Shown piece after piece: positions 1 to 4,534 of a stretch of 5,219 bases of DNA. The notes beneath the pieces were generated by a model that had not been told where the DNA came from, ran no database searches, and worked only from the letters and a program-made list of their open reading frames with translations. The position numbers were made by a program, and so were the translations under genes. This stretch comes from an uncultured Clostridia bacterium (GTDB taxonomy: Bacteria > Bacillota > Clostridia > Oscillospirales > Ruminococcaceae), in NCBI GenBank assembly GCA_945933905.1, contig CAMEQX010000121.1, positions 1 to 5,219 of the forward strand, written 5' to 3'. Within the stretch, counting starts at the first letter, position 1; the number at the start of each line of letters is the position of its first letter.

Positions 1-1589
1 ATCATACAAGGCTTGTTCTTGGAAATCTCAAGCGCCTTTCTGAGCACGGGCTCGATATCCTCGTTCTTTTCGATAACGAACGTTTCGATGCCGAAAGCCT
101 CGCCGAGCTTGACGTAATCGATGTGACGATTATCGAGGGTTGTCTGCGAGAAATGCTTGTTGTAGAACAATCTCTGCCACTGACGAACCATTCCGAGAAC
201 GTTGTTGTTGATAACAAGCTGGATTATCGGGATATTGTGCGCGTAAGCCGTGATAAGCTCGTTTAAGTTCATAGCAAAGCTGCCGTCGCCCGCGATGTTG
301 ACCACGGTTTTCTCGGGGCAGCCGACCTTTGCGCCAAGCGAAGCACCCAAGCCAAATCCCATTGTTCCGAGACCGCCCGAGGAAATGAAGCTGCGCGGGT
401 TTTTGTAGCGGTAATACTGCGCCGCCCACATCTGATTTTGTCCAACCTCTGTCGCTATAACCGCGTTTCCGCCCGTCAGCTCGTCAAGCTTCTCGATAAC
501 CGCCTCGGGCGTTACGGGGAGCGCTTCCGTGCCCTTTTGAACGGGTTCGCCGTAATCTGCTGCGATAATCTCGTCCGTCCACGCGTTTTTCTTCTGCGAA
601 ACTCTCTTGCAAAGCTCCGCGAGAGCGATTTTCACGTCGCCCGCAACCGTTGTGTATACTTCAACGTTCTTGTTGAACTCGGCGGGGTCGATGTCGATGT
701 GAATAATCTTCGCGTTCTTGCCGAAAACGGACGGGTCACCGATAACTCTGTCGGAGAAACGCGTGCCGATGCCGATAAACAGGTCGCAGGCGTTGAGCGC
801 AGCCGCAGCCTTGACCGTGCCGTGCATTCCGAGCATACCGATGTATTTTCTGTCGCGTTGATTGAACGCACCCTGTCCCATAAGCGAGCAGGAAACAGGC
901 GCGTCACAAAGCTCAGCAAGCTTCGCGAGCTCCTCCTCAGCGTTTGCCGAGATAACGCCGCCGCCCGCGTAAATGTAGGGGCGCTCGCTCTCGTTGATAA
1001 GGCGCGCAGCCTCGTTCAAATCAGCCTCGGAAACCTCTGCGGGCTTTTCGGGAACAGACTTTCCGAGCGGCGTGTAGTCGATTTTCGCCGCAGTGATGTC
1101 CTTGGGAATGTCAACGAGAACGGGACCTTTTCGACCGCTTCCCGCGATTTTGAACGCGAGGTGAAGCGTGGAAGCAAGCTCGTTTATATCCTTGACGATG
1201 AAATTGTGCTTGGTTATGGGCATAGTAACGCCCGTGATGTCAACCTCTTGGAAACTGTCCAGACCAAGCAGGCTGCAAGCAACGTTTCCCGTTATCGCAA
1301 CCAGCGGGATTGAGTCCATATAAGCTGTCGCAAGACCTGTCGTGAGGTTTGTCGCGCCGGGACCCGATGTCGCGATAACAACGCCGGTTTTGCCGGTAGC
1401 TCTCGCGAAGCCGTCTGCCGCGTGACAAGCGCCCTGCTCGTGCGAGGTGATGATGTGGCGGATTTTGTCGCTGTACTTGTAAAGGCTGTCGTAAATGTTC
1501 AGAACAGCTCCTCCCGGATAACCGAAAACGGTATCCGCGCCCTCTTCCAAAAGGCACTCGACAATTATATCCGAACCGGATAAAATCAT
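1..1589 (-). CDS. ilvB: Acetolactate synthase (acetohydroxyacid synthase), large catalytic subunit, C-terminus cut by window edge
   Basis: This enzyme condenses two pyruvates, or pyruvate and 2-oxobutyrate, in the first common step of valine, leucine and isoleucine synthesis; it is cytoplasmic and uses ThDP, Mg2+ and FAD. About 529 residues are visible, and family members have roughly 550-600, so only a short C-terminus is missing. The N-terminal ThDP-binding part has FGYPGGAVL near residue 22 and the catalytic glutamate E51 in SHEQGACHAADGFARATG. SGPGATNL follows, then SFQEVDITG and PITKHNF. The C-terminal ThDP domain has GDGSF at 434-438, ending in NNN at 461-463, the metal and diphosphate motif. 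W471 in MVRQWQ matches the tryptophan linked to sulfonylurea sensitivity in this family. The ATG at 1587-1589 follows GAGAGGG with an 8-nt gap. An ilvN regulatory subunit gene would be expected beyond the left edge but cannot be seen. The family call is very secure. Confidence 0.97.
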   Translation of the reverse strand, partial: MILSGSDIIVECLLEEGADTVFGYPGGAVLNIYDSLYKYSDKIRHIITSHEQGACHAADGFARATGKTGVVIATSGPGATNLTTGLATAYMDSIPLVAITGNVACSLLGLDSFQEVDITGVTMPITKHNFIVKDINELASTLHLAFKIAGSGRKGPVLVDIPKDITAAKIDYTPLGKSVPEKPAEVSEADLNEAARLINESERPYIYAGGGVISANAEEELAKLAELCDAPVSCSLMGQGAFNQRDRKYIGMLGMHGTVKAAAALNACDLFIGIGTRFSDRVIGDPSVFGKNAKIIHIDIDPAEFNKNVEVYTTVAGDVKIALAELCKRVSQKKNAWTDEIIAADYGEPVQKGTEALPVTPEAVIEKLDELTGGNAVIATEVGQNQMWAAQYYRYKNPRSFISSGGLGTMGFGLGASLGAKVGCPEKTVVNIAGDGSFAMNLNELITAYAHNIPIIQLVINNNVLGMVRQWQRLFYNKHFSQTTLDNRHIDYVKLGEAFGIETFVIEKNEDIEPVLRKALEISKNKPCM

Positions 1590-1629
1590 TATAAAAACCC
1601 TCTCTCTTTAAATAATATAATACATTATT

Positions 1630-1658
1630 ATTGTACCACAAAATATAGTTTCTGTCAA
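1630..1658 (-). promoter_or_regulatory. Sigma-A type promoter of ilvB
   Basis: On the minus strand, TTGACA (1653-1658) is followed by a 17-bp spacer and TACAAT (1630-1635). The bases before the -10 give TGG-TACAAT, an extended -10. The start point should lie near 1623, giving a leader of only about 34 nt. That leaves no room for a T-box or peptide attenuator, so control at this promoter, if any, would have to act on initiation. Confidence 0.9.
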
Positions 1659-1713
1659 CGACATAAAGCATATTTTTTCTTGAATTTCCGACGCATATTT
1701 GAACAAAATAGCC

Positions 1714-1723
1714 AAAGAGGTGA
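1714..1723 (+). promoter_or_regulatory. Strong Shine-Dalgarno site fixing a GTG start
   Basis: AAAGAGGTGA matches the full anti-Shine-Dalgarno complement AAGGAGGTGA at 9 of 10 positions. Its GAGG ends 7 nt before the GTG at 1728. This favours GTG-1728 over the in-frame TTG at 1680, which has no such site and would add a polar 16-residue extension before the first membrane segment. Confidence 0.85.
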
Positions 1724-1727
1724 TTTT

Positions 1728-2069
1728 GTGAAAAAGTTTCTTGAAGGCACGCTTTGCGGGTTTTTGAACGGATTTTTCGGGAGCGGCGGGGGAGTGCTTG
1801 CCGTGCCGATTTTGGAGAAAGAGGGCTGCGAGACGAACGAAGCGCACGCGACCTCCGTTGCCTTGATTTTCGCGCTGAGCGTTGTAACGGCGCTGTTTTA
1901 CGGCTTTTCGGGCAACTTGGACTTCGCGGGCGCTTGGAAATATATCCCATACGGCGTTGCGGGAGCGCTTTGCGGGGCATTTTTTCTGAAGAAAATCAAG
2001 TCGATTTGGCTGAAACGGATTTTCGGCGGGATAATAACCGCGGCTGCCGTGAGGATGCTGCTGGTATGA
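1728..2069 (+). CDS. TauE/SafE (TSUP) family membrane protein, N-terminal half as a separate small protein
   Basis: TSUP proteins are membrane carriers usually linked to export or uptake of sulfite, sulfoacetate or other small organic anions. They normally have about 250 residues made of two repeated halves. This protein has only 113 residues and corresponds to the first half. It carries the repeat signature GFLNGFFGSGGGVLAVPIL near residues 10-28, then about three more hydrophobic segments: HATSVALIFALSVVTALFYG, YIPYGVAGALCGAFF, and a last one ending IFGGIITAAAVRMLLV. Four membrane passes are likely. The GTG start is set by a strong ribosome binding site. The stop overlaps the start of the next gene, which encodes the second half, so the two are almost certainly co-translated and act together. 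The substrate cannot be told from sequence. No clear plus-strand promoter was found in the gap shared with ilvB. Confidence 0.88.
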   Translation: MKKFLEGTLCGFLNGFFGSGGGVLAVPILEKEGCETNEAHATSVALIFALSVVTALFYGFSGNLDFAGAWKYIPYGVAGALCGAFFLKKIKSIWLKRIFGGIITAAAVRMLLV

Positions 2070-2467
2070 TGGAAGCGATAATCGGATTTGCAACGGGAAT
2101 TTTAGCGTCAATGGGGCTTGGCGGCGGGTTTATTCTGGTGGTGTGGCTGACGCTTTTCGCGGGTGTTGGGCAAAAGGCGGCGCAGGGGATAAACGTGCTG
2201 TTTTTCCTCCCGATTGCGTTTATCGCGCTGCTTCTGCACCTCAAAAATCACCTCGTGAACAAGCAGCTTGTCAAGAAAATGCTGCTCGGCGGGATAATCG
2301 GCGCGGTTATCGGAACTTTTGGTTCAAACGTTATCGCGAACGATTTGCTGCGGAAACTGTTCGCGCTGTTTTTGATTGCGTTTGGCTTGCGGGAGCTGTT
2401 TTCGCCGAAAAAGTCTGCCGAAAAGCCGAATTCAGATGACCATAATCAGCGTTCCCGCGCCGATTAA
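2066..2467 (+). CDS. TauE/SafE (TSUP) family membrane protein, C-terminal half as a separate small protein
   Basis: This 133-residue protein matches the second repeat of a TSUP carrier. It opens with the signature GFATGILASMGLGGGFILVV at about residues 7-26, followed by hydrophobic segments INVLFFLPIAFIALLLHL, MLLGGIIGAVIGTFG and LFALFLIAFGLRELF, so about four passes. With the preceding gene it would rebuild a standard eight-pass transporter. The start is an ATG-ATG pair: ATG-2066 gives the ATGA overlap with the upstream stop, and ATG-2069 is one codon later. Only a distant GAGG (2051-2054) precedes it, so translational coupling to the upstream gene is likely. The last 20 or so residues are polar and charged (SPKKSAEKPNSDDHNQRSRAD-like) and are encoded partly where the gene overlaps the convergent EamA gene; that tail may be an accident of the lost stop rather than functional. 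Confidence 0.88.
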   Translation: MMEAIIGFATGILASMGLGGGFILVVWLTLFAGVGQKAAQGINVLFFLPIAFIALLLHLKNHLVNKQLVKKMLLGGIIGAVIGTFGSNVIANDLLRKLFALFLIAFGLRELFSPKKSAEKPNSDDHNQRSRAD

Positions 2468-2842
2468 AATGCACCCGATAAACGATTTCGCGGTGAATTC
2501 CTCGTGCAGAAAAATGAACGCTAAAACAAGCGTCAGCACCACGCTCAGCTTGTCAATCGGAACGACCTTTGACGCTTCGCCGAGCTGAAGCGCGCGGTAA
2601 TAGCAAAGCCACGAAACGCCCGTCGCAACGCCCGAAATGAGGAAAATCCAGCTTTTCTTGCTGATTTCGGGAAGTCCGCTTTCGGCGTGAGTGAGGAAAA
2701 CCATTCCCCACGCCATAATCAGCACGACTGCGGTTCTGATTGCGGTCGCGAGATTTGAGTTTACGCCCTCGATGCCGACCTTCGCGAGAATTGACGTCAG
2801 CGCTGCAAAAACCGCCGAAAGCGCCGCGAATAAAAGCCACAT
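2432..2842 (-). CDS. EamA-domain small transporter (drug/metabolite transporter superfamily), single-domain form
   Basis: This 136-residue membrane protein has one EamA domain. Most EamA carriers are about 300 residues with two such domains, and single-domain proteins of about 140 residues form a known five-pass group that is thought to work as dimers. Segments visible: WLLFAALSAVFAALTSILA (about 2-20), ATAIRTAVVLIMAWGMVF, SWIFLISGVATGVSWLCYY, then the signature AlqLGEASKVVPIDKLSVV leading into LTLVLAFIFLHEEF, and FIGCILIGAGTLIMVI at the end. The substrate is unknown. ATG-2842 is chosen because AGAGG lies 8 nt before it; the in-frame GTG at 2851 is part of the ribosome binding site itself. 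The gene has its own strong promoter. Its final 36 bp overlap the tail of the convergent TSUP gene. Confidence 0.9.
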   Translation of the reverse strand: MWLLFAALSAVFAALTSILAKVGIEGVNSNLATAIRTAVVLIMAWGMVFLTHAESGLPEISKKSWIFLISGVATGVSWLCYYRALQLGEASKVVPIDKLSVVLTLVLAFIFLHEEFTAKSFIGCILIGAGTLIMVI

Positions 2843-2848
2843 TTCTGT

Positions 2849-2856
2849 CACCTCTT
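2849..2856 (-). promoter_or_regulatory. Ribosome binding site deciding the EamA gene start
   Basis: On the minus strand AAGAGGTG sits before the gene, with AGAGG ending 8 nt ahead of ATG-2842. The alternative start GTG-2851 directly abuts AGAGG and would leave no spacing, so it is rejected. Confidence 0.8.
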
Positions 2857-2876
2857 GAAATGCAAATTCTACTGTA

Positions 2877-2904
2877 ATTATATCACCAAATCCGAAAAAG
2901 TCAA
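2877..2904 (-). promoter_or_regulatory. Sigma-A type promoter of the EamA gene
   Basis: TTGACT (2899-2904), a 16-bp spacer and TATAAT (2877-2882) on the minus strand, with TGA-TATAAT forming an extended -10. The -35 box starts only 3 bp past the U-tract of the preceding terminator, so the two transcription units are packed tightly but look independent. Confidence 0.88.
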
Positions 2905-2907
2905 TAG

Positions 2908-2941
2908 AAAAAATCCGCCTTCGTGATGAAAGCGGATTTTT
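2908..2941 (-). terminator. Intrinsic terminator after the L7/L12-like lipoprotein gene
   Basis: A 10-bp perfect stem pairs 2909-2918 with 2932-2941 (core AATCCGC / GCGGATT), extended by three inner pairs across one mismatch to a 5-nt loop. On the minus strand it ends in TTTTTT followed by C. It begins 3 nt after the lipoprotein stop codon and closes the rplJ-rplL-lipoprotein block. Confidence 0.88.
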
Positions 2942-2944
2942 CGA

Positions 2945-3241
2945 TTATTTTGACGGCGAAAGCGTGATAACAGCGCCGGCTTCCTCGAATTTCGCCTTGA
3001 TTTCATTTGCCTCGGCGGTTGTTTTTTTCTCCGCGATTACAACGGGAGCGGATTCGGTGAGTTCCTTTGCCTCTTTAAGTCCAAGCTCGGTAAGCTCTCT
3101 GACTTCCTTGATAACCTTGATTTTGGAGCTGTTGTCATAGGAAACGAGGGTTACGTCCCAGCTGTCAGTTTTATTTCCACAACCCGTGAACGCGAAAAGC
3201 GCGCCCAGAACCAAAAGAAGCGCCGTGATTTTTTTCAGCAT
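2945..3241 (-). CDS. Small lipoprotein carrying a ribosomal L7/L12 C-terminal-like domain
   Basis: The 98-residue product starts with a lipoprotein signal peptide: MLKK, a hydrophobic core at 5-18, and lipobox F18-T19-G20-C21. The predicted mature protein is lipid-anchored at C21 outside the membrane. After only about five linker residues it enters a domain (about 27-95) homologous to the C-terminal domain of the L7/L12 encoded just upstream. Shared landmarks are [20 protein letters not shown] versus AAP, AEA-E, KAK and EEAGA. By hand, about 32 of 53 aligned residues are identical from VIK onward. Basic positions used by L7/L12 to contact translation factors are kept (K40, K45, R48, K59). The N-terminal dimerization and L10-binding domain and Ala-rich hinge are absent, so it should not join the ribosomal stalk. 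AAGGAG lies 6 nt before the ATG. No promoter was found; expression probably comes from readthrough of rplL. The cellular role is unknown. Confidence 0.9.
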   Translation of the reverse strand: MLKKITALLLVLGALFAFTGCGNKTDSWDVTLVSYDNSSKIKVIKEVRELTELGLKEAKELTESAPVVIAEKKTTAEANEIKAKFEEAGAVITLSPSK

Positions 3242-3257
3242 ATTTTTCTCCTTATAG

Positions 3258-3290
3258 AAAAATCCTCCGCAGAAAACCCACGGAGGACTT
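3258..3290 (-). terminator. Terminator-like hairpin between rplL and the lipoprotein gene
   Basis: A 7-bp stem pairs TCCTCCG with CGGAGGA (3263-3269 and 3281-3287), with an 11-nt loop, followed on the minus strand by TTTTT and then CTATA. It lies about 18 nt after the rplL stop and immediately before the lipoprotein ribosome binding site. With a five-U tail it may be leaky, lowering rather than ending transcription into the downstream gene. Confidence 0.78.
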
Positions 3291-3307
3291 GTTTTGATTT
3301 AATCGAA

Positions 3308-3688
3308 TTACTTGAGTTCGATCTTAGCGCCAGCCTCTTCGAGCTTAGCCTTGAGTTCCTCAGCCTCAGCCTTAGCAACGCCTTCCTTGATAGCCTTAGG
3401 AGCAGCCTCAACGAGCTCCTTAGCCTCCTTAAGACCAAGACCGCAAATGTCCTTAACAGCCTTGATAACAGCCATCTTAGCGTCACCGAAGGAAGCGAGA
3501 ACTACGTCGAACTCGGTCTTCTCTTCAGCAGAAGCAGCGCCTGCGCCTGCGCCCGCAGCGGGAGCGGCAGCAACAGCAGCAGCGGATACGCCAAATTCCT
3601 CTTCGAGAGCCTTTACAAGCTCGTTAAGCTCAAGAACGGAAAGTTCTTTTACTTCGTCAATCATCTTTGTAATCTTTTCAGAAGCCAT
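3308..3688 (-). CDS. rplL: Large ribosomal subunit protein bL12 (L7/L12)
   Basis: L7/L12 forms the multi-copy stalk of the 50S subunit, held by L10, and recruits and stimulates translational GTPases. The product has 126 residues, normal for the family. The N-terminal domain (about 1-33; [30 protein letters not shown]) dimerizes and binds L10. A flexible Ala/Gly-rich hinge spans about 36-53. The C-terminal domain (about 57-126) has [36 protein letters not shown] and [11 protein letters not shown], the factor-binding face. ATG-3688 follows GGAGGT at a gap of 8 nt. Codon choice is strongly biased (many GCT, AAG, GAG), as expected for a highly expressed gene and unlike the downstream paralogue. 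It lies 70 bp after rplJ and should share its promoter and leader. Confidence 0.98.
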   Translation of the reverse strand: MASEKITKMIDEVKELSVLELNELVKALEEEFGVSAAAVAAAPAAGAGAGAASAEEKTEFDVVLASFGDAKMAVIKAVKDICGLGLKEAKELVEAAPKAIKEGVAKAEAEELKAKLEEAGAKIELK

Positions 3689-3758
3689 TTCAATTTACCT
3701 CCATAAAATATGTTTTTTGTTGAATTACGCGGCATTTAAGCCGACTTTTTTCCGCGAA

Positions 3759-4265
3759 TTAAGCGGATTCGCCCTGTTTTTTCTCGATTTCGCTGATAGC
3801 AATAGCGAGACGCTGAATGGGCGACTGAAGCATAAATACAAGCTGAGAGAGCAGTGTTTCCTTGGACGGAAGCTTTGCGTAAGCCTCAACCTCTTCCTTG
3901 GAAATTGCCTTTCCATCTACGAAACCGAGCTTGATGGTGAACTGTCCCTTGGAATCCTCAGCCTTTTTGTTGAGAATTTTCGGCGCAACGATGATATCTT
4001 CGTTTGACAGCGCGATTGCGGTTGTACCCTCAAGAGCGGAATCGAGTCCCTCAATACCTGCAGCATTTAACGCACGCTTGAGCAGGGTGTTCTTAACTAC
4101 AAAATAGTCAACGCCGTTTTCACGGAGCTCTTTTCTGAGCTTGGTGTCGTCTTCAACGGTGATTCCCTTGTAGTCAACCAGCACGCCGCCTGCCGCGTTT
4201 TTCAGCTTTTCGGTCAATTCTTCAACGAACTGCTGCTTTTTAGCGATAACGCTTGCACTAGGCAT
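3759..4265 (-). CDS. rplJ: Large ribosomal subunit protein uL10
   Basis: L10 anchors L7/L12 dimers to 23S rRNA at the stalk base and, in many bacteria, represses its own operon by binding its mRNA leader. The product has 168 residues, the usual size. Family landmarks are an N-terminal VIAKKQQFVEELTEKL, then LVDYKGITVEDDTKLRKELR (about 33-52) and VVKNTLLKRAL (about 59-69). A middle segment has LEGTTAIALS, and a C-terminal helix, SPIQRLAIAISEIEKKQGES, is the type that binds L7/L12. ATG-4265 is chosen since TAAGGAG ends 8 nt before it; an in-frame GTG at 4274 touches that site and is unlikely. Transcribed from a consensus promoter through a structured leader, and followed by rplL. rplK and rplA, its usual upstream partners, are absent here. 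Confidence 0.98.
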   Translation of the reverse strand: MPSASVIAKKQQFVEELTEKLKNAAGGVLVDYKGITVEDDTKLRKELRENGVDYFVVKNTLLKRALNAAGIEGLDSALEGTTAIALSNEDIIVAPKILNKKAEDSKGQFTIKLGFVDGKAISKEEVEAYAKLPSKETLLSQLVFMLQSPIQRLAIAISEIEKKQGESA

Positions 4266-4273
4266 TTTTTTCA

Positions 4274-4280
4274 CTCCTTA
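4274..4280 (-). promoter_or_regulatory. Ribosome binding site deciding the rplJ start
   Basis: TAAGGAG on the minus strand, 8 nt before ATG-4265. The GTG at 4272-4274 overlaps the last G of this site, so starting there would leave no spacing. Confidence 0.82.
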
Positions 4281-4286
4281 CATAAA

Positions 4287-4426
4287 ATTTGCTGTCAAAA
4301 ACAAAATCCCTCTGCGAAAAGACACAAAGGGAGAACAGATTTCAAAGCATAAAATCACGTTCTTCGGCAGGCGCGGCAAGCCGCATTATAGAATTACTTC
4401 CACCTGCTGTCTTTAGAACAGCAAAT
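4287..4426. repeat. 9-bp inverted repeat bracketing the L10 leader
   Basis: ATTTGCTGT at 4287-4295 is the exact reverse complement of ACAGCAAAT at 4418-4426. The distal copy spans the predicted start of the rplJ transcript (about 4422), so only its GCTGT part is likely to be in the RNA and available to pair with the ACAGC just after the attenuator U-tract. Confidence 0.7.
4297..4333 (-). terminator. Attenuator terminator in the rplJL leader
   Basis: TCCCT (4307-4311) pairs with AGGGA (4328-4332), extended by TG/CA (4313-4314 with 4325-4326) across one mismatch, leaving a 10-nt loop. On the minus strand the stem is followed by TTTTGTTTTTG. It ends about 17 nt before the rplJ ribosome binding site, the expected place for premature termination when L10 is in excess. 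Confidence 0.75.
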
Positions 4427-4428
4427 AT

Positions 4429-4457
4429 ATTATACCACGGCAAAATCATTTTGTCAA
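4429..4457 (-). promoter_or_regulatory. Consensus sigma-A promoter of rplJL
   Basis: A perfect TTGACA (4452-4457), 17-bp spacer and perfect TATAAT (4429-4434) on the minus strand, with TGG-TATAAT as an extended -10. Upstream A/T tracts (about 4460-4474) could act as an UP element. This is the strongest promoter in the window, fitting a ribosomal operon. Predicted start is the G at about 4422. Confidence 0.95.
4441..4453. repeat. 13-bp palindrome within the rplJ promoter
   Basis: CAAAAT-C-ATTTTG is a perfect 6-bp inverted repeat around one base, lying in the spacer and touching the -35 box of the rplJ promoter. It could be an operator, or simply AT-rich chance. Confidence 0.4.
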
Positions 4458-4475
4458 TAGTTTTTTCAAAAAAAC

Positions 4476-4504
4476 TTGACTTTTTTTTCAATTTGGTTTA
4501 CAAT
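4476..4504 (+). promoter_or_regulatory. Sigma-A type promoter of the apbE-like gene
   Basis: TTGACT (4476-4481), a 17-bp T-rich spacer and TACAAT (4499-4504). The start point should fall near 4511, giving a leader of about 24 nt. Its -35 box is 18 bp from that of the divergent rplJ promoter. Confidence 0.88.
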
Positions 4505-4520
4505 ATGTATATGAACCGAA

Positions 4521-4530
4521 AAGGCGGTGA
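4521..4530 (+). promoter_or_regulatory. Shine-Dalgarno site fixing a TTG start
   Basis: AAGGCGGTGA matches AAGGAGGTGA at 9 of 10 positions, with its GG ending 7 nt before TTG-4535. In-frame ATGs at 4505 and 4511 have no such site and sit at or before the predicted transcript start, so TTG is preferred. Confidence 0.8.
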
Positions 4531-4534
4531 TTTT

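Larger units (their letters stand above)
4266..4422 (-). promoter_or_regulatory. L10 leader: structured 5' UTR controlling rplJL
   Basis: This roughly 155-nt untranslated region precedes rplJ and fits the Bacillota L10 leader, which binds L10 (alone or with L7/L12) for autoregulation. In minus-strand order it holds GCTGT-7nt-ACAGC (4422-4406), then GCAGG (4407-4403) able to pair with CCTGC (4371-4367). Those arms enclose a GCGG-CTTG-CCGC hairpin (4384-4373). The conserved-looking AAAGACAGCAGGTGG is at 4414-4400. Near the 3' end sits a terminator-like hairpin. The first hairpin and the GCAGG pairing share bases, so they are at least partly exclusive, as expected of a switch. The identification rests on position, these pairings and recalled family motifs, not a covariance search. 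Confidence 0.85.

Noticed and set aside
438..1313. Long open frame (291 codons) on the plus strand opposite ilvB
   Set aside because: It mirrors a strongly conserved ilvB reading frame with all its motifs. The product is Arg/Val/Asn-rich with no family resemblance and no ribosome binding site; it results from third-position codon bias.
1680..1709. Possible plus-strand promoter TTGAAT-N18-CAAAAT for the TSUP genes
   Set aside because: The -10 is poor and the implied start point (about 1716) falls within the ribosome binding site, so it would not give a usable leader.
1680..1727. Upstream TTG start extending the first TSUP gene by 16 residues
   Set aside because: No ribosome binding site precedes it, whereas GTG-1728 has a near-perfect one at ideal spacing. 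The extension is polar and unlike the family N-terminus.
1728..2467. The two TSUP genes as one gene broken by a frameshift
   Set aside because: The join falls exactly between the two repeats, with a stop-start ATGA overlap and complete membrane segments on both sides, as in a true two-gene pair.
2945..3241. The L7/L12-like lipoprotein as a second functional stalk protein
   Set aside because: It lacks the N-terminal dimerization and L10-binding domain and the hinge, and carries a lipoprotein signal with a lipobox cysteine instead.
3751..3767. Inverted repeat TCCGC-7nt-GCGGA over the rplJ stop codon as a terminator
   Set aside because: The stem is only 5 bp, and on the minus strand it is followed by A-rich rather than U-rich sequence. 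rplL lies just downstream and is expected to be co-transcribed.
3312..4007. Open frame of 231 codons on the plus strand opposite rplL and rplJ
   Set aside because: It is antisense to two certain ribosomal protein genes, and its Ala/Ser-rich content reflects their biased codons.
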